DNA of 33,239 nt from positions 1 through 33,239 of the forward strand of contig NZ_WEHX01000017.1 of the NCBI RefSeq assembly GCF_009183815.1, read 5' to 3'. Under the pieces are notes generated by a model that made no database searches, had not been told where the DNA came from, and saw only the letters and a list, made by a program, of their open reading frames with translations. The stretch is from Sutterella seckii (GTDB taxonomy: Bacteria; Pseudomonadota; Gammaproteobacteria; Burkholderiales; Burkholderiaceae_F). This document shows, piece after piece, positions 15,677 through 24,870 of the stretch (positions are counted from its first letter, which is position 1; every line of letters begins with the position of its first letter). The translations under genes were made by a program, and so were the position numbers.

Positions 15677-16575
15677 AGGCCGTCGATCAGCTCGAAGCCC
15701 TCGAAAACTTCGCGGTCTTCGCCGAAGCGGAGAGCCTGCGCGCCGCAGCGCGCACGCTCGGGATGGTGCCCTCAACGCTCTTAAGGCGCATGCGCGCGCT
15801 CGAAAAGGACTTCGGCCGCAGGCTCTTTGCCGCCTCGCCCCGCGGCATCGCGCTCACCCCCGAAGGCATGGCGCTTCATGCAAAGGTCGCGCGCATTCTC
15901 GCCGGCATGAATGCCGAAGCTCCCGGGGACGCGGCCGGGATTTCCGGGAGCGGTCCCATCCGCATTGCCGCCGATCCCGTCCTTTCGGTCGGCACGATCC
16001 TTTCGGCCGTCGGCGCGCTCTGCGAAGAGAGGAATCTTCGGATTGAAGTCGTCCGTCCCGGGCGCCTCAGCCGGCCCGACATTCTCCTCAAAATCCTCAG
16101 AGGGAATTCGCTTCCAGGGAGCCGCGGGCAATTTGCCCTCGTTCCTCTGCCCCGCCGCATCCTCGCTGCATCGCCCGCCTCTATCGAACGGCGCGGCCTC
16201 ACCATTGCGCCCGAATATCTCGAGCGCCAGCACATCCTGCGGATTGACGGGGACGAAGCCCCGATTGAACAAATGGGACCCGCAGGCGAGGAAGCGCAGC
16301 TTCTGCGGGAGCTTCCGCCCCCGGCATTTCTTCTTCCCGATGCAGGAGCCCTGCTGGAGAGCACCCTGACGGGCGAAGGGCTCGCTGCGGGACTCTCAAG
16401 GCTCGACGCAGAAAGAGCGCTCTCCTCCGGCCAACTCATTCAGGTTCTGCCCGAATGGGTGTTCCCGGAGGAACATCTGGCGCTCGAACTCTCTTCAGAA
16501 CGGGAGGACGCCCGGGCGCTCGCCGCCGAGCTCGCGCGCTTCTTCGAAGGCAAGGCAGGAGCGTTCGAATTATGA
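15673..16575 (+). CDS. LysR-type transcriptional regulator, second of a pair
   Basis: A 300-residue protein with a LysR-type helix-turn-helix (FAVFAEAESLRAAARTLGMVPSTLLRRMRALE, about residues 12-45) and an RRLFAASPRGIALTPEG wing. The effector domain is shorter and less typical than usual (IRIAADPVLSVGTILSAVGAL...). Its ATG overlaps the stop of the preceding LysR gene (ATGA) and has a very strong GGAGGAGG Shine-Dalgarno, so both are translated from one mRNA. The two N-terminal domains resemble each other, suggesting duplication. The 3' end overlaps the convergent tcdA by six bases. Confidence 0.8.
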   Translation: MKAVDQLEALENFAVFAEAESLRAAARTLGMVPSTLLRRMRALEKDFGRRLFAASPRGIALTPEGMALHAKVARILAGMNAEAPGDAAGISGSGPIRIAADPVLSVGTILSAVGALCEERNLRIEVVRPGRLSRPDILLKILRGNSLPGSRGQFALVPLPRRILAASPASIERRGLTIAPEYLERQHILRIDGDEAPIEQMGPAGEEAQLLRELPPPAFLLPDAGALLESTLTGEGLAAGLSRLDAERALSSGQLIQVLPEWVFPEEHLALELSSEREDARALAAELARFFEGKAGAFEL

Positions 16576-17397
16576 GCCGGATTTCGCGCCTCTTTTCACC
16601 GCTTCACGCATGGCAATTGAAGCAACCGCCATGCCGAAGGTCGACGTGACGACGATGCCTGAGCCGTACCCGGAGCAGGCAAGACCCGCCGTCGTCTCCA
16701 CGCTGCAGGCTTCGTCGCCCAAGGGCTTTTTGACGGGCTCTGCCGAATAAACGGAGGGCACCCGAAAGAGAGGCGGGAGGGGCTTCCCCGGCTTTCCGGC
16801 ATCGGGCGACGCCTTCGGGAACCCGTATTCCTTCCTCAGGCGATAGCGCACCGAAGCGAGAAGCGGGTCGCCCGAAATGCGCCCGAGGTCTCCCTCCCTG
16901 ATTTCAAGGGGGTTGGTGCGGCCGCCTCCCGCCCCCGAAACCACGATGAACTGCCTTCTCGAGCGGCAGTGCGCAATCAGCGCAGCCTTCGCGCGCACCT
17001 GATCGATGCAGTCGAGCACGATCGCGTCCGCAGGGATCAGGTCCGCCGCGTTCTCCTCGTCCACGAAATCCTCAACGCAGGAAATTTCCGCCCTCGGATT
17101 GATGAGCGCGATGCGGGCCTTCAGAGCCTCCACCTTCGCCATGCCGTAGGCTTCGCCGAGCGCTTGAATCTGGCGGTTGGTGTTGCTCTCCGCCACATTG
17201 TCGAGGTCGATGAGCGTCAGCTTTTCCGCCCCGGTTCGGGCGAGCGCCTCCACCGCCCAGGAACCGACGCCTCCCACGCCCACGACGCAGAAGTGCGTCT
17301 CCCGGATGGAAGCAGCGCCCTCCTTTCCATAGAGGCGGGCCACGCCTCCGAATCGTCTTTCAAAATCAATGACGTGCCGCTCGGTCATAATTCGCAT
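16570..17397 (-). CDS. tcdA: tRNA threonylcarbamoyladenosine dehydratase
   Basis: A 275-residue E1-like enzyme that converts t6A37 in tRNA to the cyclic form using ATP. The N-terminal RRFGGVARLYG, the nucleotide loop VGVGGVGSWAVEALARTG (from about residue 39), DLDNVAESNTNRQ and VLDCIDQVRAKAAL are all characteristic. ATG codons at 17397 and 17388 are both possible and neither has a good Shine-Dalgarno; family alignment slightly favours the later one. The C-terminus overlaps the convergent LysR gene by six bases. This is a core gene with no functional link to its neighbours. Confidence 0.9.
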   Translation of the reverse strand: MRIMTERHVIDFERRFGGVARLYGKEGAASIRETHFCVVGVGGVGSWAVEALARTGAEKLTLIDLDNVAESNTNRQIQALGEAYGMAKVEALKARIALINPRAEISCVEDFVDEENAADLIPADAIVLDCIDQVRAKAALIAHCRSRRQFIVVSGAGGGRTNPLEIREGDLGRISGDPLLASVRYRLRKEYGFPKASPDAGKPGKPLPPLFRVPSVYSAEPVKKPLGDEACSVETTAGLACSGYGSGIVVTSTFGMAVASIAMREAVKRGAKSGS

Positions 17398-17636
17398 CAA
17401 GAGAAAAGAGGAAAATTGAGGGAAATTCCGCTGCCATTGCGGGTAATTACGGGCGAATCATCGGGGTGAGTACGCCTTTTGGCGGACGCGCCCGTCATGG
17501 AAACGTCACACAATTTAAAGCAAACCTTAATGGCCGGCGGGAAGAATAACGGGCGCCCCTTAGTGTCCAGGCACCGTTCTTCAAACCCCGAACCCGTCTT
17601 TATATCACCGGACACGCCATTTTCAAGGAATCCGCC

Positions 17637-19193
17637 ATGGCCCAATTCCCCAAAGCGCACCCGTCGATCCTCGCCGGTGCCGTCATTGCCGCGAGCCTCT
17701 TTGCCTCTCAGGCCTGGGCGAGCGCTCAGCACATGGTCGTGGCCATGCCGCAGCTGCCGACCATCATCGAGCCGCAGGGCAAGAACCACAATCCGCTCGA
17801 GCGCGTTGCGTTCTCGATCTTCGAAACGCTCATCCACGCCGATCAGAAGACGGGCGAACTTCAGCCGGGTCTCGCGGTTTCCTGGACGCGCATTTCGCCT
17901 GAAACCGTCGAATTCAAGCTCCGTCAGGGCGTCAAGTTCCAGGACGGCACGGACTTTACGGCCGACGACGTGGTCTTCTCCTTCGGCCCCGAACGCTTCC
18001 TCTCCGACACTGCCCCGGGCCGCCCCGCTGCGGTTGAGTTTCTGGGAGGCCTCAAGTCGGTTGAGAAGGTCGACGACTACACCGTGCGCGTCACGATGAA
18101 GACGCCCGACCCCCTGATTGAGCGCCGCTTCTCCGCGCGCATGTCGGAAATCATTTCCGAAGACGGCTGGAAGAAGGCGGGCGGCTGGGACAACTGGATC
18201 AAGCACCCGATCGGCACCGGCCCCTATGAAATCGTCTCCTTCAGGACCGGAAACCGCCTGGAGCTCAAGCGCTTTGACGGCTACTGGGGCGAAAAGGCCC
18301 CGGCCGAGAAGCTCTCCTTCGTCGAAGTGCCGGAACTCTCCTCCCGCGTTGCGGGCCTGCGCTCGGGCGAATTCGACCTCATTACCGAAGTTCCGCCCGA
18401 TCAGGTGAAGCCCTTGTCGAAGGACGGCCGCATCGACGTGGTGGGCGGCCCGATCGACAACATCTACTCCCTCGTCTTTGACGACAAGTCGAACAAGATC
18501 ATGACGAAGGAACTGCGCCAGGCATTCCTCTACGCCATCGACCGCGACCTTCTCGTCGAAGCGCTGATGGGCGGAAAGACGACGCCCGCGAACAGCTTCC
18601 AGTCGAAGACCTTCGGCGACCTCTTCATCCCTGAACTCGACAAGAAGCTCTACAACCCGCAGAAGGCGCGCGAGCTCGTGAAGGCCTCCGGCTACAAAGG
18701 TCAGCAGATCGTCTGGCGCATCCAGGCGGGCTACTACACGCAGGAGCTCACCGTTTCGCAGGCGATTGCCGGCATGCTGAAGGCGGTCGGCATCAACGTG
18801 AAGATCGAGGTGAAGGAAAACTGGTCTCAGGTTGAAGCCCCGGGCGCAACCCGCATGATCAACAATGCGTCGCTCTCGGCCTACTTCCCCGATCCCGCCT
18901 CGCAGCTCTGGCGCCGCATGAAGCCGGGCGCCTTCTGGGATGCGAGCGGCTACTTCGTCCACTCGCCCGAATACCAGAAGTTCGGCGACCTCGGCAAGAT
19001 CCTTGAATCCTCGACCGACCCGGCCGCCCGCAAGGCCGCCTGGAAGGAAATGCAGGAAGTCTTCTTCACCGACCCGCTCGCCTGCCCGATCTACGCGCTT
19101 CCGATGATTTACGGCAAGCAGAAGAACGTGATCTGGGAGCCGGGCACCCAGGGCGCGCTTGATCTTTCGGCGAGAAACCTGAAGTTCAAGTAA
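17637..19193 (+). CDS. ABC transporter substrate-binding protein, family 5 (peptide/dipeptide type)
   Basis: A 518-residue periplasmic binding protein with a cleavable signal peptide (to about residue 29, QAWA-S). It has the SBP_bac_5 layout (PF00496): HNPLERVAFSIFETLIHAD near residue 55 and a PETVEFKLRQGVKFQDGTDFTADDVVFSF motif. The later segment LRQAFLYAIDRDLLVEALMGG is also typical. No lipobox is present. AAGGA precedes the ATG. The 239-base upstream gap shared with tcdA holds a GTGTCC...GGACAC inverted repeat (17563-17568 / 17610-17615) and a TATATC -10-like box (17601-17606). It heads a four-gene importer operon. Peptides are the likely cargo, but haem, glutathione, nickel or opines cannot be excluded. 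Confidence 0.9.
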   Translation: MAQFPKAHPSILAGAVIAASLFASQAWASAQHMVVAMPQLPTIIEPQGKNHNPLERVAFSIFETLIHADQKTGELQPGLAVSWTRISPETVEFKLRQGVKFQDGTDFTADDVVFSFGPERFLSDTAPGRPAAVEFLGGLKSVEKVDDYTVRVTMKTPDPLIERRFSARMSEIISEDGWKKAGGWDNWIKHPIGTGPYEIVSFRTGNRLELKRFDGYWGEKAPAEKLSFVEVPELSSRVAGLRSGEFDLITEVPPDQVKPLSKDGRIDVVGGPIDNIYSLVFDDKSNKIMTKELRQAFLYAIDRDLLVEALMGGKTTPANSFQSKTFGDLFIPELDKKLYNPQKARELVKASGYKGQQIVWRIQAGYYTQELTVSQAIAGMLKAVGINVKIEVKENWSQVEAPGATRMINNASLSAYFPDPASQLWRRMKPGAFWDASGYFVHSPEYQKFGDLGKILESSTDPAARKAAWKEMQEVFFTDPLACPIYALPMIYGKQKNVIWEPGTQGALDLSARNLKFK

Positions 19194-19228
19194 TCCCCTG
19201 ACTCCTGACCCCGAAAAAGACCAGAAGA

Positions 19229-21379
19229 ATGAAGGAAACAGACTTATCCTCCGATCTCCGTCAGGGCGCGGAGCCGCTCCTCGCGATCCGGGACCTCCGG
19301 GTCGCCTTCAGCGGCGTTGAAGTGCTTCACGGAATCGACCTTGATCTTCCGAAGGGCGAGACGCTCGCCCTCATCGGCGAATCGGGGTCAGGCAAATCCG
19401 TCCTCGCAAGGTCGATCCTCGGCCTTGCGGGGTCGAAGAACACCACCACCGGAAGCATCCGGTTCGAGGGCCGCGAACTCGCAGGCGCCCCTGAAAAGGA
19501 GCTCCGCCGCATCCGCGGCGCCGACATCAGCATGATCGTGCAGGACGCCATGGCGGCCTTGAACCCCATGCGCACGATCGGCGACCAGCTGATTGAAACC
19601 ATCGTCTATCGCCATCCCGACTATCGGGACCGCGCGAGCGAACGACTCCTTTTTGAAAAGAAGAAGGAACTCACTGAGCTCGCGATCTCATTCCTGAAGC
19701 AGGTCGGGATCACTGCGCCCGAAAAGCGCATCTCGAGCTATCCGCATCAGCTCTCGGGCGGCATGCGCCAGCGCGTGCTGATTGCGCTCGTGCTCATCGG
19801 AGCGCCGAAGCTTCTGCTAGCCGACGAGCCCACGACCGCGCTCGACGTGGTCGTGCAGCGCGAGATTCTCTCGGAACTGAGGGACCTCGTGCGCGCCCGT
19901 GGGATGTCGATGCTTCTCGTCACGCACGACCTTCACCTCGCGCGCGACGTCGCCGACCGCGTCGCCGTCATGTACGCAGGCACCCTCATGGAAGTAGGTC
20001 CCTGCGAAAAGGTGATTCACAATCCCTCGCACCCCTATACCGAAGGGCTTCTCAATGCCATGCCCAACATGGAAAGCCCCCGGGGGTCCCTGAAGCCCAT
20101 TGAGGGCGAGGTGCCTTCGCCCTCCGAATTGGGCAAAGGCTGCCCCTTCGCGAGCCGGTGCGTGCTCGCGGAAACCCGCTGCCGCGAAAGTGTTCCCCCC
20201 ATGATCGCCATTGCGCCGGGCTGGTGCACGCGCTGCGACAATGCCCATACGCGCACGGCCGACCTCGAAAAGCTCGAGGAGCTCGCGGCTGCGGCTCCGG
20301 AAGGCGCGGGGTCGATCAAAATCGAAAAGGAAATCGACCGCAAAGGCTTCGGGAGCGTTCAGAAGAGCGACTTCCCCGTCATCGTCGACGCCCGGATCAA
20401 AAAACACTGCTACTACGCGCGCCGCGGGTTCTTCGGACGCAAAACACCCTGGAACGTGCTCGAGGACGTCGATCTTCAGATCAAGAGCGGCGAAGTCCTC
20501 GGGCTCGTCGGCGAATCGGGCTGCGGCAAATCAACCCTCGCCCGCCTCATGCTCGGCCTCATGCGCCCGACCATGGGTTCGGTCAAATTCCGTGACGAGG
20601 AATATCCCGAACCCCGGACCGCCCCCTGGAGAGCGCAGCGCGCCGCCGCGCAGATGATCTACCAGGACCCCTTCAGCTGCTTTGACGAGCGGATGAGCAT
20701 CCTAGACCAGATCGCCGAGCCCCTTGAGGTGCACCTTCATCTTTCGCACGAAGACGCATGCACGAAGGCGCTCCAGGTCCTTCGCGCCGTGGGTCTTCCC
20801 GAACACAATGCGAAGAAGCTCCCCGGCGTCATGTCGGGCGGGCAGCTTCAGCGCGCGGCGATTGCCCGCGCCGTGGCTCTCCGGCCCGCACTTCTTGTCT
20901 GCGACGAACCCGTGGCGTCGCTCGACGTCTCGATTCAGGCCCAGGTCCTCGCGCTTCTCAATCGCCTGAAGGCCGCCACCCACATGGCGATGCTCTTTGT
21001 TTCGCACAACCTCAACGTCGTGCGCTACCTCTGCGACCGCGCGGCGGTGATGTACTTAGGGCGCATCGTTGAGCTCGGGCCCGTCGACGAAGTCTTCCAC
21101 CATCCGCAGCATCCCTACACAAGGCTTTTGTTAGCCTCAACGCCCGGCGCCGAGGACGACGTGATCCGCTTCTATCCGAAGGGCGTGATGCCGAGTCCGA
21201 TGGAGCGCCCCGAGGGGTGCGTCTTCGCCAACCGCTGCCCCGTCGCGTGCGACCGCTGCAGAAAGGAGGTCCCGCAGCTCGAGGCCGTGAACGACCATCA
21301 CCAGACGGCCTGCTTCGTGAAGCACTCCTTCATCACCGATGCGCCGCTTCCCGGCCCTTCGCAGCAATCGGGAGACTGA
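19229..21379 (+). CDS. Fused double ABC ATPase of the peptide-type importer (DppD-DppF fusion)
   Basis: A 716-residue protein with two complete ABC ATPase halves. Half one has Walker A GESGSGKS (50-57) and the LSGGMRQR signature. Half two has Walker A GESGCGKS (428-435) and MSGGQLQRAA. Each half ends with the oligopeptide/dipeptide C-terminal extension: HPYTEGLLNAMPN with a CPFASRC cysteine cluster, and HPYTRLLLASTPG with CVFANRC. Such fusions are known in GsiA-type transporters; in many bacteria the two halves are separate genes. It lies 35 bases after the binding-protein gene and three bases before the first permease gene. It replaces the usual DppD and DppF pair. Confidence 0.93.
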   Translation: MKETDLSSDLRQGAEPLLAIRDLRVAFSGVEVLHGIDLDLPKGETLALIGESGSGKSVLARSILGLAGSKNTTTGSIRFEGRELAGAPEKELRRIRGADISMIVQDAMAALNPMRTIGDQLIETIVYRHPDYRDRASERLLFEKKKELTELAISFLKQVGITAPEKRISSYPHQLSGGMRQRVLIALVLIGAPKLLLADEPTTALDVVVQREILSELRDLVRARGMSMLLVTHDLHLARDVADRVAVMYAGTLMEVGPCEKVIHNPSHPYTEGLLNAMPNMESPRGSLKPIEGEVPSPSELGKGCPFASRCVLAETRCRESVPPMIAIAPGWCTRCDNAHTRTADLEKLEELAAAAPEGAGSIKIEKEIDRKGFGSVQKSDFPVIVDARIKKHCYYARRGFFGRKTPWNVLEDVDLQIKSGEVLGLVGESGCGKSTLARLMLGLMRPTMGSVKFRDEEYPEPRTAPWRAQRAAAQMIYQDPFSCFDERMSILDQIAEPLEVHLHLSHEDACTKALQVLRAVGLPEHNAKKLPGVMSGGQLQRAAIARAVALRPALLVCDEPVASLDVSIQAQVLALLNRLKAATHMAMLFVSHNLNVVRYLCDRAAVMYLGRIVELGPVDEVFHHPQHPYTRLLLASTPGAEDDVIRFYPKGVMPSPMERPEGCVFANRCPVACDRCRKEVPQLEAVNDHHQTACFVKHSFITDAPLPGPSQQSGD

Positions 21380-21382
21380 TTC

Positions 21383-22303
21383 ATGTTCGCACTCATTTCG
21401 AGACTTGTCTTCCGCTCGGCCCTGACGCTCCTCCTCCTTGCAGCCTGCGTCTTCTTCGGGCTTCACATGACGGGCGACCCCGCGCGCCTCATGCTCGGCG
21501 ACTCGGCCGACCAGATCGCGCTCGACGCCTTCCGCGAACAGTGGGGGTTGAATAAGCCCCTCTGGGAGCAGTTCATCGTCTACATCCAGAAGGCGCTCAC
21601 GCTCGACATGGGCGTGAGCTACGCGACGAGCCAGCCCGTGAAGGACGTCTTCCTCGAGGCGCTCGACGCCACGATCGACCTCATGGTGCCCACTGCCATA
21701 GTGACGCTTCTCATCGGCATCCCGTCGGGCGTCGTTGCGGCGCTTCACCGCGACACCGCGCTCGACCGCGGCATGATGGTGCTCTCGGTCTTCGGCTACG
21801 CGGTACCCAACTTCTTCATGGGCGTGCTCCTTCTGCTCGTCTTCTCGATCTGGCTCGGGTGGCTTCCGTCCTACGGGAACGCGACGCTCCTGCACTACAT
21901 CATGCCGATCATCACGATGGCGACCGCCGAGGCCGCGATCTTCTCGCGCTACGCAAGAAGCGCGATGCTTGAAGCCATGCGGCTTCCCTGCGTGCGCGCG
22001 GCAAAGATGCGAGGACTCCCGAAAGCGCGCATCATCTGGCTCCACGCGCTCCCGAACGCAATGCTCTCGATTCTCACGATTCTCGGCTTCTTCCTGGGCA
22101 CCCTCGTTGCCGGCGCCGTCATCACGGAAACCGTCTTCTCCTGGCCCGGCGTCGGGAAGCTCCTCGTTCAGTCAGTGGCGCTTCGCGACATTCCGGTCGT
22201 GCAGATGATTGTGCTCGCCACAGGCGCATCCCTCATCCTCGCCAACCTTCTCATGGACATTCTCGCCCTCGTCGTGAATCCGCGCCTGAGGAAGGGAAAC
22301 TGA
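21383..22303 (+). CDS. Dipeptide-type ABC permease (DppB-like)
   Basis: A 306-residue inner-membrane protein starting with the DppB N-terminal pattern MFALISRLVFRSALTLLLLA. It has about six membrane helices and an EAA loop (EAMRLPCVRAAKMRGLPKARII) that docks on the ATPase. GGGAG lies upstream of the ATG, three bases after the ATPase stop. Together with the next gene it forms the membrane pore of the importer. Confidence 0.92.
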   Translation: MFALISRLVFRSALTLLLLAACVFFGLHMTGDPARLMLGDSADQIALDAFREQWGLNKPLWEQFIVYIQKALTLDMGVSYATSQPVKDVFLEALDATIDLMVPTAIVTLLIGIPSGVVAALHRDTALDRGMMVLSVFGYAVPNFFMGVLLLLVFSIWLGWLPSYGNATLLHYIMPIITMATAEAAIFSRYARSAMLEAMRLPCVRAAKMRGLPKARIIWLHALPNAMLSILTILGFFLGTLVAGAVITETVFSWPGVGKLLVQSVALRDIPVVQMIVLATGASLILANLLMDILALVVNPRLRKGN

Positions 22304-22326
22304 CCGCTTCCGGGGATCCAACGAAA

Positions 22327-23196
22327 ATGACTGCTGCCACGCAAATTGCTGAAAAGCCGGGGCTTCTCTCCCGGATCATTGCCGGAAGGCCCCGCGGACT
22401 CGCCGGGCTCTCGGCCACAATCCTCGTCGTCTTCTTCTGCGCGGGGCTTCTCGCGCCGGTCGCCGCCCCCTACGGGCTCGAGGACATGGATCTGATGTCG
22501 AGGCTCGTAGCGCCCTTTACGTCGCTCGCGCACCCGCTCGGGACCGACGAGCTCGGGCGCGACGTGCTCTCGAGGCTTCTTTATTCCCTGAGGCTTTCCT
22601 TCGTTCTGGCCGTGACGGGCACGCTTCTCGGGGCCATCGTCGGCACGGCGCTAGGGTTCCTCGCCGCCCGGTTCGGGGGCTTCATCGACGACCTCGTCAA
22701 TACCGGGATCGACTTTACGGCGTCGCTTCCCTTCATCGTGCTTGCGCTTACGATCCTTGCCTTCCTCGGCACCGACGTGAAGGTGATCATCGTCATCATG
22801 GCGGTCTACGGCTGGGACCGGTACGCGAGGCTCGCAAGAAACCTCGCGCGATCGGCCTACACCGAGGGCTATGCAGGGGCCCTTGAGAGCCTCGGCATTC
22901 CGACCCGGCGGATCCTTCTGAGGCACATTCTTCCCAACATCGCGAGCGCCCTTGTCGTCAACATGACGCTCAACTTCCCCGGGATGATTCTGCTTGAAAC
23001 GTCGCTCTCCTTCCTCGGCGTGGGCGTGCAGCCCCCGATGAGTTCGTTGGGCACCATGCTCGGCTTCGGGCGCGACTACCTCACCACCGCCTGGTGGATC
23101 GCCGTCATTCCCGGCGTCGTCATCGTGATTTCGACGCTTTCCATGTCGCTTCTCGGCGACTGGGTCCAGCAGAAGCTCGACCCGCAGAGCCGATAA
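22327..23196 (+). CDS. Dipeptide-type ABC permease (DppC-like)
   Basis: A 289-residue inner-membrane protein of the DppC family. The GTDELGRDVLSRLLYSLRLSF segment near residue 70 and the EAA-type loop (YTEGYAGALESLGIPTRRILL) are typical, and the C-terminus (GDWVQQKLDPQSR) matches the family end. It begins 23 bases after the DppB-like gene and is the last gene of the operon, followed by a terminator. Confidence 0.92.
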   Translation: MTAATQIAEKPGLLSRIIAGRPRGLAGLSATILVVFFCAGLLAPVAAPYGLEDMDLMSRLVAPFTSLAHPLGTDELGRDVLSRLLYSLRLSFVLAVTGTLLGAIVGTALGFLAARFGGFIDDLVNTGIDFTASLPFIVLALTILAFLGTDVKVIIVIMAVYGWDRYARLARNLARSAYTEGYAGALESLGIPTRRILLRHILPNIASALVVNMTLNFPGMILLETSLSFLGVGVQPPMSSLGTMLGFGRDYLTTAWWIAVIPGVVIVISTLSMSLLGDWVQQKLDPQSR

Positions 23197-23221
23197 GTTT
23201 TTTTGAAAGTGTTTGAATGAA

Positions 23222-23262
23222 ATGCCGCACGCAGAACCGCTTTCCCGTGCGGCATCTTTTTT
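23222..23262 (+). terminator. Intrinsic terminator of the peptide-importer operon
   Basis: The perfect 10-bp stem ATGCCGCACG (23222-23231) / CGTGCGGCAT (23246-23255) is followed by CTTTTTT (23256-23262). The start codon of the next plus-strand gene is at 23266, so the T-tract occupies its ribosome-binding region. Confidence 0.9.
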
Positions 23263-23265
23263 GAG

Positions 23266-24785
23266 ATGTCCTTGAAATTTCTGATCGCGGGCTTCGACGG
23301 GCTGAGGCCCGACTTTGCGACGCCCGACAACATGCCTCGGCTCGCGGGCTTTCTGGAAAAGTCCCACACGTGGGAGAACTACCTCGCTTGCTTTCCGACG
23401 GAAACCTACGTCAACCACCCGTCGATCTTTTCAGGGGTCCGCCCGGAGCGCCACGGCGTGATCGCCAACAGCTTCTGCTACGAGGACGAAAAGCGCCGGA
23501 TGCACCTCTTTGCAGGCTTCCGCATCGACTCCGTCATGGAGGCCGACGCCCTCATGCACGGGCTCTACGCGGTGCCTGATTTAGGCGCCCGGCTCGCGCG
23601 CGAGGGAAAGCGCCTGAGGATCTACTGCGCCAATTCGCCGGGGAGCACGCGGCTCCAGCATGTGCATGCCTCGGACTGTAAGGGCCACCTCAACGCTCCG
23701 GTGCATGCGCTCGACCAAACGATCCCGGCGAGAGAGGCGCATGAACTCATCCGCACGCACGGGAAAGGCGTCCCGCTCGAATTTCCGGATGCGCTCGGCA
23801 CGACGCTCACGGTCGACCTCTTTTTCGAGCGCGAATTGAAGGACGGCCCCGAGGGACTTGCCGAAGCGACGGTTCTCTGGATCGGGGAACCCGATCACAG
23901 CGAGCACGAGCTCGGGCTCTTTTCCGACAGAACGCTCGAGGGTCTCCGTCAGGCGGACCGCGAATTCGGGCGGGTGCTCGACTGGTGGGAAACGCAAGGT
24001 CGCGCGAAGGACATTCAGCTCGTCGTCATGTCGGACCACGGGCACGTCGAGGTCGCGCGGCATGCCGACTTTGAAGAGATTCTCGAGAATGCCGGTCTTC
24101 ACGTGCTGACGGGAAGCGACATCGCGCGGGGCGCAGAACCCCGGGCAGACGACGTCATTCTGATCGGCGAATACACCTCCGGCATCTGGGTGCCGGGGAA
24201 GAAGCGGGAAACGCTCGAAGCCGTGCGCGATGCGCTTATGAACTCGCCCGAGGTCGGCATGGTCTTTTCACAGCCCGATCCGGATCGTCCCGACGCCCGC
24301 GAGGGGCTCATTCCCGGAACCTTCTCGGAGGGGCTCCTCTCGAGCGCTCACCCGCGCGGACCCGACATCCGGTTCATCCCGAGGGGCGACCCCGAAACCG
24401 GGCGCTGCGTCATGACGAATGCGCTGGCGCTCGGGAGCGCGCGCACGGAGGACTCCTGCCGCAGGAAACGCATGCGCTTCTCGCGATTCAGGGGAGCCGC
24501 TTCCCCGGCTTCGGACGCCATCCGGAACCCGCGACGCATGAAGACTTTGCGGCGACCCTCATGACAATGCTGGGGCTCCTTGACGACGATGCGCCGCTGC
24601 CGCTTCCGACGGGAAGAATTCTCTCTGAGGCGCTTTCCGAAGAAGCGTCTACGAGGCGTGCACCGGCATCCCGGGAAACGCTCACGATCGCGAGGGGTGA
24701 TTTCTCCCAGACACTTAACGTCCTCACCCTGGAGGGGCGGAGCTACGTGCTTTCGGGCGGACGAACGGAAAGGCTGACGCTCTGA
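23266..24785 (+). pseudogene. Phosphodiesterase/alkaline-phosphatase-family gene, frameshifted
   Basis: The N-terminal 390 or so residues belong to the type I phosphodiesterase/nucleotide pyrophosphatase family (PF01663). Metal and nucleophile motifs are AGFDGLRPD, PTETYVNHPSIFSG (Thr nucleophile), EPDHSEHELG and SDHGH. The first frame then reads an Arg/Ser-rich tail and stops at 24564. A second frame, ending at 24785, continues the family fold without interruption: AHGGLLPQETHALLAIQG, then a FAATLMTMLGLLDDD segment. The switch lies at a GC dinucleotide run (24437-24444); one GC copy fewer restores a 505-residue protein. The lost part contains the AHGG histidine, the expected last metal ligand. 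The start sits three bases after a terminator T-tract and has no proper Shine-Dalgarno. Confidence 0.8.
24437..24444 (+). repeat. GC dinucleotide tract at the frameshift point
   Basis: Four tandem GC units. Removing one unit (two bases) joins ALGS to AHGGLLPQE in frame. The tract is thus a plausible slippage site, either genuine (mutation or phase switching) or a sequencing error. Confidence 0.6.
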
Positions 24786-24870
24786 AGCATCGGGGAAGCT
24801 AACGGAGAAAGGCGGCGGGGAAATCTTTAAAATCTGAAGCTTTCAATCTTCTCGGGAAACGCACATCCTC

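Noticed and set aside
17397-18962. 521-codon minus-strand open frame opposite the peptide-binding protein gene
   Set aside because: No recognisable domain; a charged shadow composition; the plus strand is a clear SBP family 5 gene.
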